Shown here piece after piece: positions 50,099-61,544 of a stretch of DNA of 64,000 nucleotides. The position numbers and the translations under genes were made by a program. The notes beneath the pieces are model-generated. The model had not been told where the DNA came from, searched no databases, and saw only the letters and a list, made by a program, of their open reading frames with translations. The stretch is taken from contig NC_079239.1 of the NCBI RefSeq assembly GCF_027921745.1, positions 1,267,501 to 1,331,500 of the forward strand, in the 5' to 3' direction. The DNA is from Schizosaccharomyces osmophilus. Taxonomy: Eukaryota > Ascomycota > Schizosaccharomycetes > Schizosaccharomycetales > Schizosaccharomycetaceae. How positions within the stretch are numbered: position 1 is the first letter of the stretch; every line of letters begins with the position of its first letter.

Positions 50099-53000
50099 AT
50101 GGGCCGCTTAAGGAAGAGATTTAATGAGAAGGGCCGTCAAAGCGGCATCCAGAAGATGCTGAACCTGAAAAAGTCGCGATTGCATCGCTCTATACGAGAG
50201 CAAGATGATGCGTCTTCAGAAGTTCCTAAAGCCATTCCTGAGGAACCTCAAACCACCGATACAAATGTGGATGTCATTACAGATGAAGATAAAAAAGAAA
50301 AAGAGGAGAGGAAGCGCCAATTGAAAGAACAATTGATGAAAGAAAATGAAGGCGCTCCCATGTCTGCGAAAAAGAAAAAGCGGTTGGACAAATATATTGT
50401 AAGTTTGACTTCAATTACGATTTGTTTTGATGAAAATTTGCTAACAAAGTCAGGAAAACAAATTAAAAAAAGAGACCTCTGCTGCTTTAATGGCGAAAAT
50501 CGCCGAGGAAACTGTAGATGTATCTTTATTGTATAGTACAAAAGACCTAGGAAAACCAAAGACTTCCAGGGAACGGCTACAAAGATCCTTGTTGGAGGAA
50601 AAAAAGGGATTGCCAATTTCCGATCCTTCTAGTCGTCTTTATACGTCCGTAGAAGTGAACGAAACTCAACCAGAAACTCCGGATACTAATCTAGAAGATA
50701 TCTCCCCAAATAAGAATATACCTGGTTCTGCTTTTGGATTCGGATTCTCCAATACTTCTGCTCCCTTGGGGACTACAACTGCTGCACCCATAAAAGTTCT
50801 TCCACCCAAACGCAAAAGATCACTTCGATGGGGCAAAACCGAAGATTTTAGTGACGCTGATGACTCTGATGAACAAGATTATCTAAGCACAGATAGTGAA
50901 GAAGAAGAAGAAGAAGACGAGGACGAGGAAGCTGATTCAGGACCCGATGAGCAATCATTATCAGAAAAAACCTCTACAGAGAACGATAAAGCTGAAAGTC
51001 CTCCTGATGGAATTGACAGCAATCTTAAAAACCAAGCTAGTAAGAAGCAACCAGTAGCTGCCCAGCACCCTGATCTTCATAGTGAAGAGTTTGACCTAAA
51101 CTCGTCAGAAGAAGAACTAAGTGCTGAAGAAAGTGACAAAGAAAGTGGTAACGACGCTACTGAAAGAGCTAACCGTTTTAAATTTTGGGCTTCTCAACAA
51201 GTTCTTCCTGGTGACTCATTTGAGCATGAGAAGCAAGAATCTGTTATTTCAGCTCAAAACGACGAAATTCGTCAGCGCATACGAAATCCCAAAAAGCTTA
51301 AAAAGGCTGAAGATGATTCCGATGTTTTACCTGTAGGTGTTGACGAAGTGAAAGATCGAAAGACAAATTATAGACTTGTTAATCGTCCCCCCGAAATTCA
51401 GGAATCCAGACTCGCACTTCCCATAGTTGCTGAAGAACAAAGCATTATGGAACATGTATTTGCCAATGATGTGGTAATTGTCTGCGGTGCAACCGGAAGT
51501 GGTAAAACGACTCAAGTCCCTCAGTTTTTATTTGAAGCTGGATTTGGTTCTCCTGAGTCAGATACCCCCGGTTTGATTGCAGTTACACAACCTCGTCGTG
51601 TAGCTGCCGTTAGTATTGCTAAAAGAGTTGCCGAAGAACTTACTGGCTTCTCCTCTAACGTTAGTCACCAAATTCGGTTTGACAGCACTGTTAATCCAGA
51701 AACGGCTATCAAATTCATGACTGACGGTGTTTTAATTCGTGAGTTATCAACTGACTTTTTGTTAACTTCGTACTCGGCTATTATCGTAGACGAGGCTCAT
51801 GAGCGTAGTGTTAATACTGATATTCTACTTGGCCTTTTAAGTCGTATTGTGCGTCTCCGGAGAGAAATGAGCGAGAATGATCCTAATATAAAGCCTCTCA
51901 AATTGTTGATCATGTCTGCCACACTTCGTGTATCCGATTTCGCAGAAAACAGACAACTCTTTACTCAACCTCCCCCAATTTTAAAAATCGATGCTAGACA
52001 GTATCCTGTCTCCATCCATTTTAACAGAACGACGAAGGTGAACTATATAGAAGATGCATATGACAAAGTCTGTAAAATTCACAATCGATTACCAGCCGGT
52101 GCTATTTTGGTATTTTTGACTGGTCAGCAGGAAGTAGAGCAACTTTGCTCAATGCTTCGAAAACGATTCAATCGCTCTTACAGACCTCAACATAAACAAA
52201 ATGGACGTGTCACTATCTCTAGAAAAGAAATGTCACTAGAAAATGAAGATATTCAGTCTGACAGCGAAGACGAAGAGAAAAACATCTCTCCGAAGTTGGA
52301 CTCTATTGAATTAGACAAAGAATCTGAGCCAATGCACGTTTTACCTCTTTACTCTTTGTTGACTACGGAAAATCAGTTAAAAGTGTTTGAAAAACCACCA
52401 GAGGGTCATAGAATGTGTATTGTCGCTACCAACGTCGCTGAAACTTCTATCACTATTCCGAACGTCCGTTACGTGGTGGACTGTGGAAAAGCAAAAGAAA
52501 GAGTTTACAATGAACATACCTCAGTTCAAAAGTTTGAAGTTTGCTGGATTAGCAAAGCAAATGCCGATCAACGTGCTGGCCGTGCAGGCCGTACTGGAGC
52601 AGGTCATTGCTATCGACTCTATTCTTCAGCTGTATACGATAGAGAATTCAGCCAGCATTCTTTGCCAGAAATCTTACGTGTGCCAGTTGAAAGTATCGTG
52701 CTTCAAATGAAGAGTATGAATATCGATAATGTTGCAAATTTTCCTTATCCTACTCCTCCTAGTCGTGCAAACCTTCAAAAAGCGTTGCAACTGCTATCGG
52801 TATTGGGCGCTACTGACCGTAAAGATCAACTCACAAAATTGGGGGAACAAATGTCTTTGTTTCCACTTTCTCCAAGGTTTTCCAAAATGTTAATTATTGG
52901 TCAGCAACTTGGGTGCCTTCCTTATGTCATTGCATTGGTGGCAGCACTTTCTATCAATCAGTTATTTGTATCGAAGCAAGCGCTTTTATATGATGCTAAT

Positions 53001-53783
53001 AGAAAGGAAACAGTTTCAGAAGAAACTGAAATTATTGAGAATGAAGATTTGAAACAACGTGAAGAGCATAAAAATAGGTTACGTGGCTTCTACAACGCTC
53101 TTTTTAAGTTTCAGGCCATAGACACGGATTCTCCTGCCTTGAGATACCTAAGTGCAGTCTGTGCTTATGACTATGCGGCCGATAAAATTAGATTTTGCCG
53201 AGAAAATTATCTTCGTTCTAAAGCGTTAGAAGAAGTTTTCAGTCTCAGAAAACAATTAATCAACCTTCTAAAAAGGTATATTGTAGGCACTAATAATGAT
53301 TTCGCCAAAATACAATTGAAGCCTCCGTCTGATACACAAATAAAGGCATTACGGCAGTTTATAGCTTCTTCCTACATCGACCAAATTGCGTTCTACGACC
53401 AAGAAAAGAAGGGTTATGTTACACTATTTCCATGTGGAGCTGAAACCGCACGATTTGTTCCGGACACTCCTCCCAACTTCCAGCCTCAGTTTGCTGTGTA
53501 TCAGCATCTACATGAAAGTTCTACTGGAAGGGTGTATATGGAACCTTTGACATCCGTCACTGGTCAACAGTTGGCTAGACTGGCAAAAAATTCTAGTCTA
53601 ATATCTTACTCGAAACCCTTGTCTTATCCTCCTATCCGCTACATAGACGATGGTATTAAACGAGAGTGTTATGTTATACCAATTTTGAGTTCACATACGG
53701 GTTCAGGCGGAGCTTCATGGAATCTTCCCGCTGAAAGGGTTTTACAAAAACGTATCAATGGAAGATGGGAACTAACTCAATAA
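50099..53783 (+). CDS. dhr1: Dhr1/Ecm16, DEAH-box RNA helicase of the SSU processome
   Basis: Two exons: 50099-50398 and 50454-53783 with a 55-bp intron (GTAAGT donor, TGCTAAC branch), giving 1209 aa. A charged N-terminal extension (MGRLRKRFNEKGRQSGIQKM; long Glu/Asp runs) precedes the DEAH core: motif I GATGSGKTTQ, Ia TQPRRVAA, II DEAH, III SAT, V TNVAETSITIPNVRYVVD, VI QRAGRAGR. Winged-helix, ratchet and OB-fold parts follow. Dhr1/DHX37 unwinds U3 snoRNA from pre-18S rRNA to allow formation of the central pseudoknot. The long acidic insertion before motif IV (NEDIQSDSEDEEKN) is usual for this family. Synteny with cwp1, nxt1 and scm3 supports the orthology. Confidence 0.95.
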
Positions 53784-53997
53784 TCCATTATCTCTATTGA
53801 TCAATTAATTAGAAGAACCATTTAAAAAAGGCAGTCATTTTCAGGACTTAAATTCACAGATCTTAAATTTTTAGAATTTTAGAATGATTAGGTAGGTATT
53901 TTGGGATAAATTATAATACGGGTTTTTATCTTTTCATTATAACAGAAACACACAATAAACAAAGTAAGAGAGGAAGTGTTCATGATAGGTTTGGTAT

Positions 53998-54822
53998 TCA
54001 TTCAATGTCCATTGCATCTTGGTTATGCAAGGAAGGAAACGTATTGGTATGGCTACTAGTTGTCACATTAGGCACTTTAGGGTCGTTAGATTCATCATAG
54101 TCATCTTCTAGTTCTTCAACGACTACAGAACTGCAAGGTTCATTTTCTTCAGGGTTGTTGGAATCAGAAGACATAGGTTCTTCAACTGTCCAGTGAGGTC
54201 TACTTTCAGTTGGAATATATTGAATTAACCGAGTGTCATCTTTATCTTTGAGATGAGGATCGAAGCCCCAGTGAGATGATGATGGAAACTGGGGTACAGT
54301 GGAAGAAAAACAAGGAGAATTGAAAGAGAGTATCTTCAAACGATTTGGGTAAGGAACTAAAGATTTGGATGCATCGGGGGGGACTTCGGATTCTAGTTCA
54401 GGCGCTCGCTCTAAAGGACGCCCCGTAGACAAGTCAACTACTTGGGTTGTCATTTGTGGATGATTCGATTCCAAAGAAACCTTTTTCCTTGGTAAACCAT
54501 CTGTTTGCAGGTCTTGCTGCAACTGAGAGGTACTCCTTGGAATCGCCGAAGAGTTGTTATCTGGAGAAACGAATGCATGTCCAGCTAAATCTTCATCCAT
54601 ATGAGTCTCATCTGGATGGGATCGTTTTCGGGAACCAGTAGGTGAAGTTGAGACCGGAGGGAAAGCTTGATGGAAAGAGGTCTCATCTGGTAAAACCGAG
54701 TTTGAACCAAACCGTGGTCTCTTCGCAAAAAAATTTGAATCATAAGAAGAAAAAGGAGAAACTAAAGAGATCTGGTCGTCCTCGGGGAATAACCCGTTGT
54801 CAGAAGGTCTGTCACGCTTCAT
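53998..54822 (-). CDS. Orphan protein (274 aa), probably nuclear, function unknown
   Basis: ATG at 54822 (MKRDRPSDNGLFPEDDQISL). I recognise no domain. It is Ser/Pro/Asp-rich and mostly disordered, with basic patches FAKRPRF and SRKRSHPDE that could be nuclear import signals. A middle segment with aromatic residues (LVPYPNRLKILSFNSPCFSS; HWGFDPHLKDKDDTRLIQYI) may be a short conserved module. The tail is acidic and ends HNQDAMDIE. Its position and orientation between dhr1 and cwp1 match S. pombe SPAPB1A10.05, an uncharacterised gene as far as I remember. Convergent with dhr1. Confidence 0.72.
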   Translation of the reverse strand: MKRDRPSDNGLFPEDDQISLVSPFSSYDSNFFAKRPRFGSNSVLPDETSFHQAFPPVSTSPTGSRKRSHPDETHMDEDLAGHAFVSPDNNSSAIPRSTSQLQQDLQTDGLPRKKVSLESNHPQMTTQVVDLSTGRPLERAPELESEVPPDASKSLVPYPNRLKILSFNSPCFSSTVPQFPSSSHWGFDPHLKDKDDTRLIQYIPTESRPHWTVEEPMSSDSNNPEENEPCSSVVVEELEDDYDESNDPKVPNVTTSSHTNTFPSLHNQDAMDIE

Positions 54823-56433
54823 ATAGAATAATTAAAACACAAATGCCAAATAAATAGATAGAATAAATAAAATGTGCAAATAAAAATATGTAAGAAAGAA
54901 TTGAAGGCTTCTTGAATCAATCCTACTTTTCTTGTTTCGGTAATAGAACAAACCAAAAGCCAAACGTAATTTTCAATCAATCGTTTCACTTATTCTACCT
55001 TTAAATCCAACTAAATAAGTGAAGTTTTTGATTTTTGTTCCAATTCCTGTACTTTTATAAAGGTGCTTGCATTAAGTCAATTCCCTCTGGGAACGAAAAA
55101 ATGACTGTAATTCTGGTACTTTTTCTTCAATCATCTAGAAAAATCCAAAGATTAAAATTTACGCCAGAATCCATATGTTAGTCTAAAGTGAGTTTATGTA
55201 CAGTAAAAGTGCAAAAATAAAAGTATAAGAATTGGAAATAAGAAAACCAGGGCATTTGGTTGCATGAGGATTAGGTATAGAAACTATGCAAGACATATGT
55301 GGAACAATCGTATAGAACACGTGTCTAGCGTAATAGAAGAATTGAATAAAAAGAATTAAACGAAATCAAACATAACTGTGTTCTTCCTGCATCAATTCCG
55401 TGAAGACAAATTCCAGCGCCTTGTTCGGAATCACTGTAAATGCCTAAAAGACGATGATGGGACGTATAAAAGAAGGGACATATTTTCCTAGAATATAGAA
55501 GAATTCTGTTTCTAACATTTTCGGCGATAGTATCAGGAACTTGTAGAACTGCTTTGTTTTCACAATTGCGTCTCCAATATTTGGCATGTACTGGGGGACT
55601 CTTGAGAAAGAATATTATACTCAATGGGCTTTGTAATATTCTCCATAGATACGATATATTTTAAAAGCAAGTCTCAGTCCTTTATGGATATAATGCGAAT
55701 CCTCGAAACGAGAATCACATGTAACAAAAAATTTGTAAGGCATTCTATCCATCGTTTCCAATCTTAACGAGTATACGAGTATTTAGAGGAATATATGAGT
55801 AAACATCAAAGCAGCTAATGAAAAAAACATGCGAACTAGCCTGAAGAAATGATCATCGCATGCAAGGGAATCTCTTACGGCCCGGCGAGAGTTAGATCCA
55901 AAAGCACAGAGTAGAAAATAAATCATCTTTTATTCCTGTTTATTTCTTTATATCTGCTGCTGTAGCACAGGGTCAAGCCGCGTTTGTTTACAGTCTTTAC
56001 CAAAGATTGTTTCCTCTGAGAACGGTGTCTTTAGCAAGAATTCTCAACAGTAGCATCCTTATTCTTTATATCTTTTTCCTTTTTATCCTTTCCAATTGTT
56101 ACTATTGTGAGATAGCCATGTAGACTTAAATCAGAACGAACCCATCAAGTTGACAAGTCGAGGGTTACTTTATTGAATAAAATCTCTCCTATTAAATCTT
56201 TCTTTCTTAAAAAAAAAAAATATTCTTTTTACCTCAAAATTCCCATTTCGGTCTGTTTCTTTCCTGCTGCACTCATACGAGAACAATAGCAAAAGAGCAA
56301 CAAAGAATTGGCTGGGTCAACAATCTGCATCTGTACACTCAATTTGCTTTACTTTTACTTTTTTAAAAATATTTAAGAAAGCTCGAAACCATTTTTTTGG
56401 GATTTTAAAAATTATTTCGCAGATAGAACACCC
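54823..56433. other. Intergenic region of 1.6 kb with coding-like signals on the minus strand
   Basis: On the minus strand between about 55750 and 55325 two open stretches look coded but lie in different frames. An ATG frame at 55752 starts MDRMPYKFFVTCDSRFEDSH and stops after 43 codons. A second, ending near 55325, contains VPDTIAENVRNRILLYSRKI and GIYSDSEQGAGICLHGIDAG. Splicing could join them but I found no convincing donor/acceptor pair, so I do not call a gene. The remainder (55900-56433) is the cwp1 promoter, AT-rich. Confidence 0.3.
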
Positions 56434-57371
56434 ATGGAGGCATTAGAACCAGAATTAGTAAAAATTTTAGATGTTGAAAAGTATGGGGCTTTAACACCTA
56501 TTCCACAAGACGATGGGGTAAACCCGTTGGCAAAAATAAATTACTCCAAGGAATATGAGCAGGGAATGGCTTATTTTCGCGCTTTGGCCGCCAAACAAGA
56601 ATATTCGATACGGGCATTCAACTTAACTTGCTTTCTAATTATGCACAATCCAGCCCATTACACAGTATGGGCATACCGATTCCAGGTCCTTAATTATATT
56701 CCAGAGCTTATTCCGCAAGAATTGGCGTGGCTCGATTCAGTCATTGAAGACTTTCAGAAAAACTATCAGGTTTGGCACCATAGACAGAAACTGCTAGGAA
56801 TAACAAAAGACTATAAACGTGAATTGGAATTCACAAAAGATATGTTTTATTCGGATGCTAAGAATTACCACGTTTGGTCTTACCGGTTGTGGATTTTACA
56901 GAATTTCCATGACTATACAAAAGAGTTAAGCTTGACAGACTATTTACTAGGAGAAGATGTATATAACAACTCTGCTTGGAATCATCGATTTTTTGTGCTT
57001 TTCGAATCAAATGCGAACCTTGAACGGAGCTTGCAAGAAGAACTGGATTTTCTCAATGACAAGCTCTCTCAGTCATCAGATAATCAAAGTGCTTGGAACT
57101 ATTTGAATGGGTATGTCAAGTGCTTCATAATAAGCTTTTTAATAACTGATAATTTTACAGAATTATGAAAAAAGTAGGATCAAATCAAGTAACTGGTATT
57201 GCAAATCGGTTAGAAGAATTACTTCCGTCTTCTAACAGATTTCTTTTGGAGTTCTTGGCTGAATATGATCCTACGCGTTCGAAAGTCATTTACGAAAAGC
57301 TAGCGAATGAAGTGGATCCAGACAATCAAACGCTGTGGAATTGGATGATCCAGCAAGTGCCTAGCCCGTGA
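56434..57371 (+). CDS. cwp1: Cwp1, protein farnesyl/geranylgeranyl-transferase I alpha subunit
   Basis: Two exons: 56434-57110 and 57161-57371 with a 50-bp intron (GTATGT donor, ACTGAT branch), giving 295 aa. Five prenyltransferase-alpha repeats are visible, each with the conserved Trp pattern: NPAHYTVWAYRF, NYQVWHHRQKLL, NYHVWSYRLWIL, NNSAWNHRFFVL and NQSAWNYLNG. The C-terminal part closes the helical horseshoe. The alpha subunit is shared by farnesyltransferase and type I geranylgeranyltransferase, which modify CaaX proteins such as Ras and Rho. Length equals S. pombe Cwp1 within a residue or so as I remember it. Convergent with the 142-aa gene. Confidence 0.95.
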
Positions 57372-57641
57372 AACAAAACGATCAACAAATGCCTACAATT
57401 GCTGGAAGTTCCGTCAGAAATGAAACGCTAAGAAACAGATAATTCACAAATCATATTGATTATATTTCTTATAAAGTAACGGAAGGTAAATTCATATAAA
57501 AGAGACTAAGAACCTTTGAGGGGCACGTTGTATGTACAAAGTATCCATCTTGTATACATGTAGAAACAAGTTTGCTCCTTGGCATTACTTATCATCAAGT
57601 TTAATTCGCTTTAAATATTCTAAAAGCCTATAATGTTTCTG

Positions 57642-58070
57642 TTAGTAAAACCTTGTCGGTCTCATTTTTTGGACGTACTCAGGATCATTTTGAATACCAG
57701 ACTTTTCAAAAATTTCACGAATAGCCTGTGATAGTTCAATAAATTCTGGGTCTCTTGCCAATTTGAGCATCACCAAAGGCGAAGGTTGCACTCCTGGCTT
57801 TAGACCATGTTTCTCACAGAATACACGAAGACGATCAATTTTTTCGACAAGTTCTGGGTCGTTGAGGACAACAGAGCTCATTTTTTCTTCTATTTTCTGC
57901 ATTTTATCGTCCATTCCCATGTTCTCACCAAACATATTATCATCTGGCTTTGTAGTCGCATAGCTTCTCCAAACCGGACGGACGAAAGCAGGTCGTTGCA
58001 TACAACGAACTAAAGAATTTGAGGCTGTGCGTTGAAGAAGCACACGAGGAATCGCTTTCCAAAAATGCAT
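57642..58070 (-). CDS. Small mitochondrial-looking protein (142 aa), function unknown
   Basis: ATG at 58070. The first 40 residues (MHFWKAIPRVLLQRTASNSL then MQRPAFVRPVWRSYATTKP) are Arg/Ser-rich with no acids, and RSYATT is a typical matrix-processing environment. The mature part is helical: MQKIEEKMSSVVLNDPELVE, KIDRLRVFCEKHGLKPGVQP and a C-terminal FIELSQAIREIFEKSGIQND. I do not recognise the family. The compact, well conserved-looking mature domain suggests a matrix factor. It is a single exon lying 121 bp from nxt1's 3' end on the same strand. Confidence 0.7.
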   Translation of the reverse strand: MHFWKAIPRVLLQRTASNSLVRCMQRPAFVRPVWRSYATTKPDDNMFGENMGMDDKMQKIEEKMSSVVLNDPELVEKIDRLRVFCEKHGLKPGVQPSPLVMLKLARDPEFIELSQAIREIFEKSGIQNDPEYVQKMRPTRFY

Positions 58071-58190
58071 GATGGTTTATATTCGAAAGTGGTAGAGGCT
58101 AGGTATGGTACAGGAGGTAGGTAATAGGGACACCTTTATGCTTTTGCTTTTGACACGTTCAGCAACTTGGTCAAACAATTCTATAAAATC

Positions 58191-58662
58191 CTATTCGTTC
58201 ATAATTCGAAAATTTTGGCTGGCTATGAAGTACTGACCAGATTCATCTTGTTGCAAAACAAGGTTGTCACTAGAAGAAAAATGTTAGAAGGAGCGATAGT
58301 TTCTTGACTCATACGAAAAAATATGGGCTTTTTTATCTGCAAATCGAATACTGCCAGAAACCATCAGTAGCAGATTGGCAACCGACCCCATGACATTTTG
58401 ACAGTCGTAATCTTCCACTTTGGTTTTCGTAGGTGGAAAGCTTGTAATCATGGATAAAAGATCGGCAGATTGCATAGGACGACCGTTCCAACTAATGAGA
58501 CTCGAAGGCCGGTAAAATTCTGGAAGTTTGTCTCGTCCATTTTCGAGACAGACATAGTAACGATGTACAAAATTTTGGGCAGCTACAAGGATAATATTTA
58601 GTACTCTATAAACTTTTTTAATGTTGAAGGATTCAAAACATACACTGTGTTGCAAATTCCAT
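58191..58662 (-). CDS. nxt1: Nxt1, NTF2-like mRNA export cofactor (p15)
   Basis: Three exons: 58644-58662, 58315-58582 and 58191-58269, giving 121 aa. Introns of 61 and 45 bp have GTATGT/GTATGA donors and ACTAAAT and CTAAC branches. The product reads MEFATQSAQNFVHRYYVCLE, then LISWNGRPMQSADLLSMITS (NTF2 pocket motif WNG), VEDYDCQNV, LLLMVSGSIRFADKKAHIFS and, from exon 3, DNLVLQQDESGQYFIASQNF. This is a minimal NTF2 fold. Nxt1 pairs with Mex67 (TAP/NXF1) for nuclear mRNA export. The last exon restores the final beta strands, so the model is sound. Confidence 0.9.
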
Positions 58663-58996
58663 TGATTGAAAGAATACGTCCTTGAAGGAACTAGGTAACT
58701 TGCGAAAAACACGACCAGCTTCTATTATTTGGCAAGTCAACAGAAAGAGAAAGGAATATGGATTCCAGTTTGTAGAGAAAAAGATAAATTTAACGAATTT
58801 CTTATGAATTGTTGTTTTGATATACTATTGCAAGCGTAAGACAAGAAACATTCCCACTCTGGTTATTACGGTAAAAAGAAAGTCAATTTTCTATTTAATT
58901 TAATGTACAGAACCAATACGTGATTTGATGGTTATAGTGTAGTAGGATAAATAATATACAGATAAAAGTAGGTAGAGAGAAAGGACTTGAGTATAG
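58663..58996. other. Intergenic region between nxt1 and scm3
   Basis: 334-bp tandem spacer on the minus strand; no motif recognised. Confidence 0.5.
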
Positions 58997-60073
58997 TTAT
59001 ACCTTTCCTTGGTCCCTATTTCTGGATAGGCATCCAAAACAAAATGCCTTTCCACAATTCTCCTTGGAATGATGCTTGGCAAAAGGAGCAGATATTTGGG
59101 ATGTAGAAACGGGTTTGGCGACGAAATTTTGAGAATCCTTGTATACAAATGAAGGACGGGGAGAAACCATGGATAAGAGGGAAACAAAATTCCTTTTTTT
59201 CGTGGAAGTAGAAAAAGAATTTGGTCGCTTAGAAGGTGTAGAGCCTTTTCTTGATGGCTTTTCGGGAGTTTGGAAAGGATTGTTTGTGTTCGATTCTGCC
59301 TGAGAGTCTTTCACATCTTTATCTTCATTCGCACTCGGTGAAGGATGAGAAATCTCCTTGACTCTATGGTTTGGCTTTGGTTTTGGCTTAGGAAGTACCA
59401 AGTCTTTCGACTTTGATTTTTGGGCTGCATCTTCTTCCGAGAACGAATCAGGGACTGACTGAGAAGAAGCAGGAGGAAGAAAGGAAGATTTTTGATGAGA
59501 GCCCTGTTCTTTCACTATGGTATTAACGCAAGTGGTTTCGATTTCTTTCTTAGGATGCGATGCCTTTGAGAACGACGATTGATTGAATGGATGCAAACTA
59601 CCAACCCTGTTTTGAAAAAAGGACACGAGAGGAACATCTTCAGCTATATCAAAATTACATTGCTTTGTTTTTTCATTTTCAACTGGTGTTTGATTCTCGC
59701 CCTTCGTCAGCTTGCTGGAGGGTAAGGCAAAAGCTGCAGATGTATCTTCCTGTGCATTATTAGTTTCGTCTTCTACCGTCCAGACGTCATTCTTGTTTTT
59801 TAATCCAAGTAAATGGCCTCTATTTACAACAATTTTTCCAGTGGAAAGGTCAATTTCGTCAGCTATGTCAGAAGTGTCGCGTCCATATTTTTCAAATAAA
59901 GAAGTCAGAAACTCTTCATAACGTTTTTGAGAAGCACGCCGACTTTCAAGTAAATCTTCTATCGTCGAAAGCTGAGTAGGACACGCGAATGCAGACGTAG
60001 GAGCATCCGCGTGAAAAGGATGAGAATCTGGGTTTCCAAAGGACGCGTGGTCTTCGTTTTGGAAAGAATTCAT
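58997..60073 (-). CDS. scm3: Scm3, CENP-A (Cnp1) chaperone
   Basis: ATG at 60073 (MNSFQNEDHASFGNPDSHPF); the frame extends one TTG codon upstream. 358 aa. The Scm3 domain is near residues 50-95: RRASQKRYEEFLTSLFEKYG, then DIADEIDLSTGKIVVNRGHL, the signature that contacts the histone H3 variant. The remainder is disordered, Ser/Pro/Lys-rich. A Cys cluster (ENCGKAFCFGCLS) near the end may bind zinc or DNA. Scm3/HJURP delivers CENP-A to centromeres. The place beyond nxt1 matches scm3 in S. pombe. A GTATAA at the stop codon could in principle be a splice donor, but reading through to TAA is simpler. Confidence 0.9.
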   Translation of the reverse strand: MNSFQNEDHASFGNPDSHPFHADAPTSAFACPTQLSTIEDLLESRRASQKRYEEFLTSLFEKYGRDTSDIADEIDLSTGKIVVNRGHLLGLKNKNDVWTVEDETNNAQEDTSAAFALPSSKLTKGENQTPVENEKTKQCNFDIAEDVPLVSFFQNRVGSLHPFNQSSFSKASHPKKEIETTCVNTIVKEQGSHQKSSFLPPASSQSVPDSFSEEDAAQKSKSKDLVLPKPKPKPNHRVKEISHPSPSANEDKDVKDSQAESNTNNPFQTPEKPSRKGSTPSKRPNSFSTSTKKRNFVSLLSMVSPRPSFVYKDSQNFVAKPVSTSQISAPFAKHHSKENCGKAFCFGCLSRNRDQGKV

Positions 60074-61544
60074 CAAAACGAATCTTTAAAAATCATGAGT
60101 TGATTAAAAAAAGGGGGAAAATGTCTGATTGAAAGTTCATTCACACTGGGGAAATATTGGCATGAGCATGTAAGTAGGTAAACTACTAAGGGACAGGATG
60201 CATCATACACCCTACTGACAGGTTGAACATAAAGGATAGCGGTTTGAAGAAAACAGGAATTTCTTAAAAAGAAGTTTGCTTTTAGTTTTGGTCAGCTTTA
60301 AAATTCTTTAAACAAGCGACATTTTTCCATATGATCCACCGCTGCAGATTTCGTTTCGTAAGGTGAATTAAAGGAAGCTTTCTCGTCTTTTCTTTCTTTT
60401 TTTTTCTTTCAAAATTAAGAAGTTCTTCGTATGTTAAAATCTCGATAATCGTTTCTTTGCAGGAAGAGCGTGAAATTGACACGCATGGCAGGCAGCAAGA
60501 AAACATAGGTCAGGAAAGCGAAGAGACTCTTCATTTCTCTATTCTTCTTCGAGTTCCAAGTCTTTGTCTTCAATACATCATATTCGCTTTCTTTTCACGC
60601 AAAAAAATTGGTGACCATGAAAGCAATAGCACTGTTCTTTGTCCTCTCAACTCTCAACTCTCTTTTTCATTGTCTACCTATTGTTTTCAAACTCAAAATA
60701 AGTAGCCTTTATCACTTTCTTTGTCATTTAAGCAACCTTTCAGGTTTGACCCATTGTGTTTCTATTGTTTCAAACGCCGTTACTTCGTCTAAGTAAGCTG
60801 GGCTATTGTTTGAATTATCCTAACGAACACTATAACTAATTGCAAAACTATTCTATCTCTCGATGTTCTAATGAAAGCCTTTTGTTTACACTGTGTTACC
60901 TATTTTTCTCTATGAATATCTCATCTTTGAGGAAAGAAACCCCAATATTTTTTTTATACTATACATATTTCAGCTGTAATGTACTATGTAGCAAACAATT
61001 GAGCCCTCTGTCTTCGAAGTACCTTCTTTTTCGTATCTTTGTTTACATTTCTTTGTGTTTCAAATGACAAAATGTTACTTCATGAAGTAACAGATGTTGT
61101 ACATCCATTGTGAATCATCGCCTATTGTGAACGCTACCAACAACCATGGATTTGCTTTTAGTATTGTGTCTATTGTTTAGACACATTGTCTGACATTGAA
61201 GTATGTCCTTTGTCTATTGCCTTCCCAAAACGAAAAAAACTATATAAGCTCTTCATAGAATGCCTAATTTGACAAGCTTCGGCCAGCGAGCGTCTCTAAC
61301 AACGATTTGCATTACCGTCTTTGACGTTTCCGTTCTTGGCTACAATTCATTTTGAAATATCTTTTGAAGCATAACTTTTGATTATTTTTTCCCTTGAATT
61401 CCTTATAGATTTTGACGTTCTTTGCGTAACTATTTCTTGGAACATTGTTCTATCCATTCATTTTTAATATCTAGATATAGAAGATTTGTTGTTTTTTTTT
61501 TTTTCTTTACGAATTCCTTTTTCTTATTTTTAACGAATTTCATC
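60074..61544. promoter_or_regulatory. Long divergent promoter region of scm3 and the adhesin gene
   Basis: 1.47 kb. Landmarks: CTATTGTTT at 60678-60686, 60762-60770, 60803-60811 and 61170-61178 (all plus); TGTTTAC forkhead cores at 60893-60899 and 61040-61046; a 20-bp palindrome at 61073-61092; an 8-bp dyad TGTGTCTA/TAGACACA flanking the last CTATTGTTT; and TATATAAG near 61241. The TATA box lies about 300 bp before the adhesin ATG. Open frames here are T-rich and look like chance. Confidence 0.55.

Noticed and set aside
58997-58999. Possible splice donor (GTATAA) overlapping the scm3 stop codon
   Set aside because: The sequence downstream to the nxt1 gene offers no coding-like continuation, and the read-through stop gives a normal protein length.
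60457-61067. Several open frames in the adhesin promoter
   Set aside because: T-rich, overlapping, without coding character; the region is better explained as regulatory DNA.
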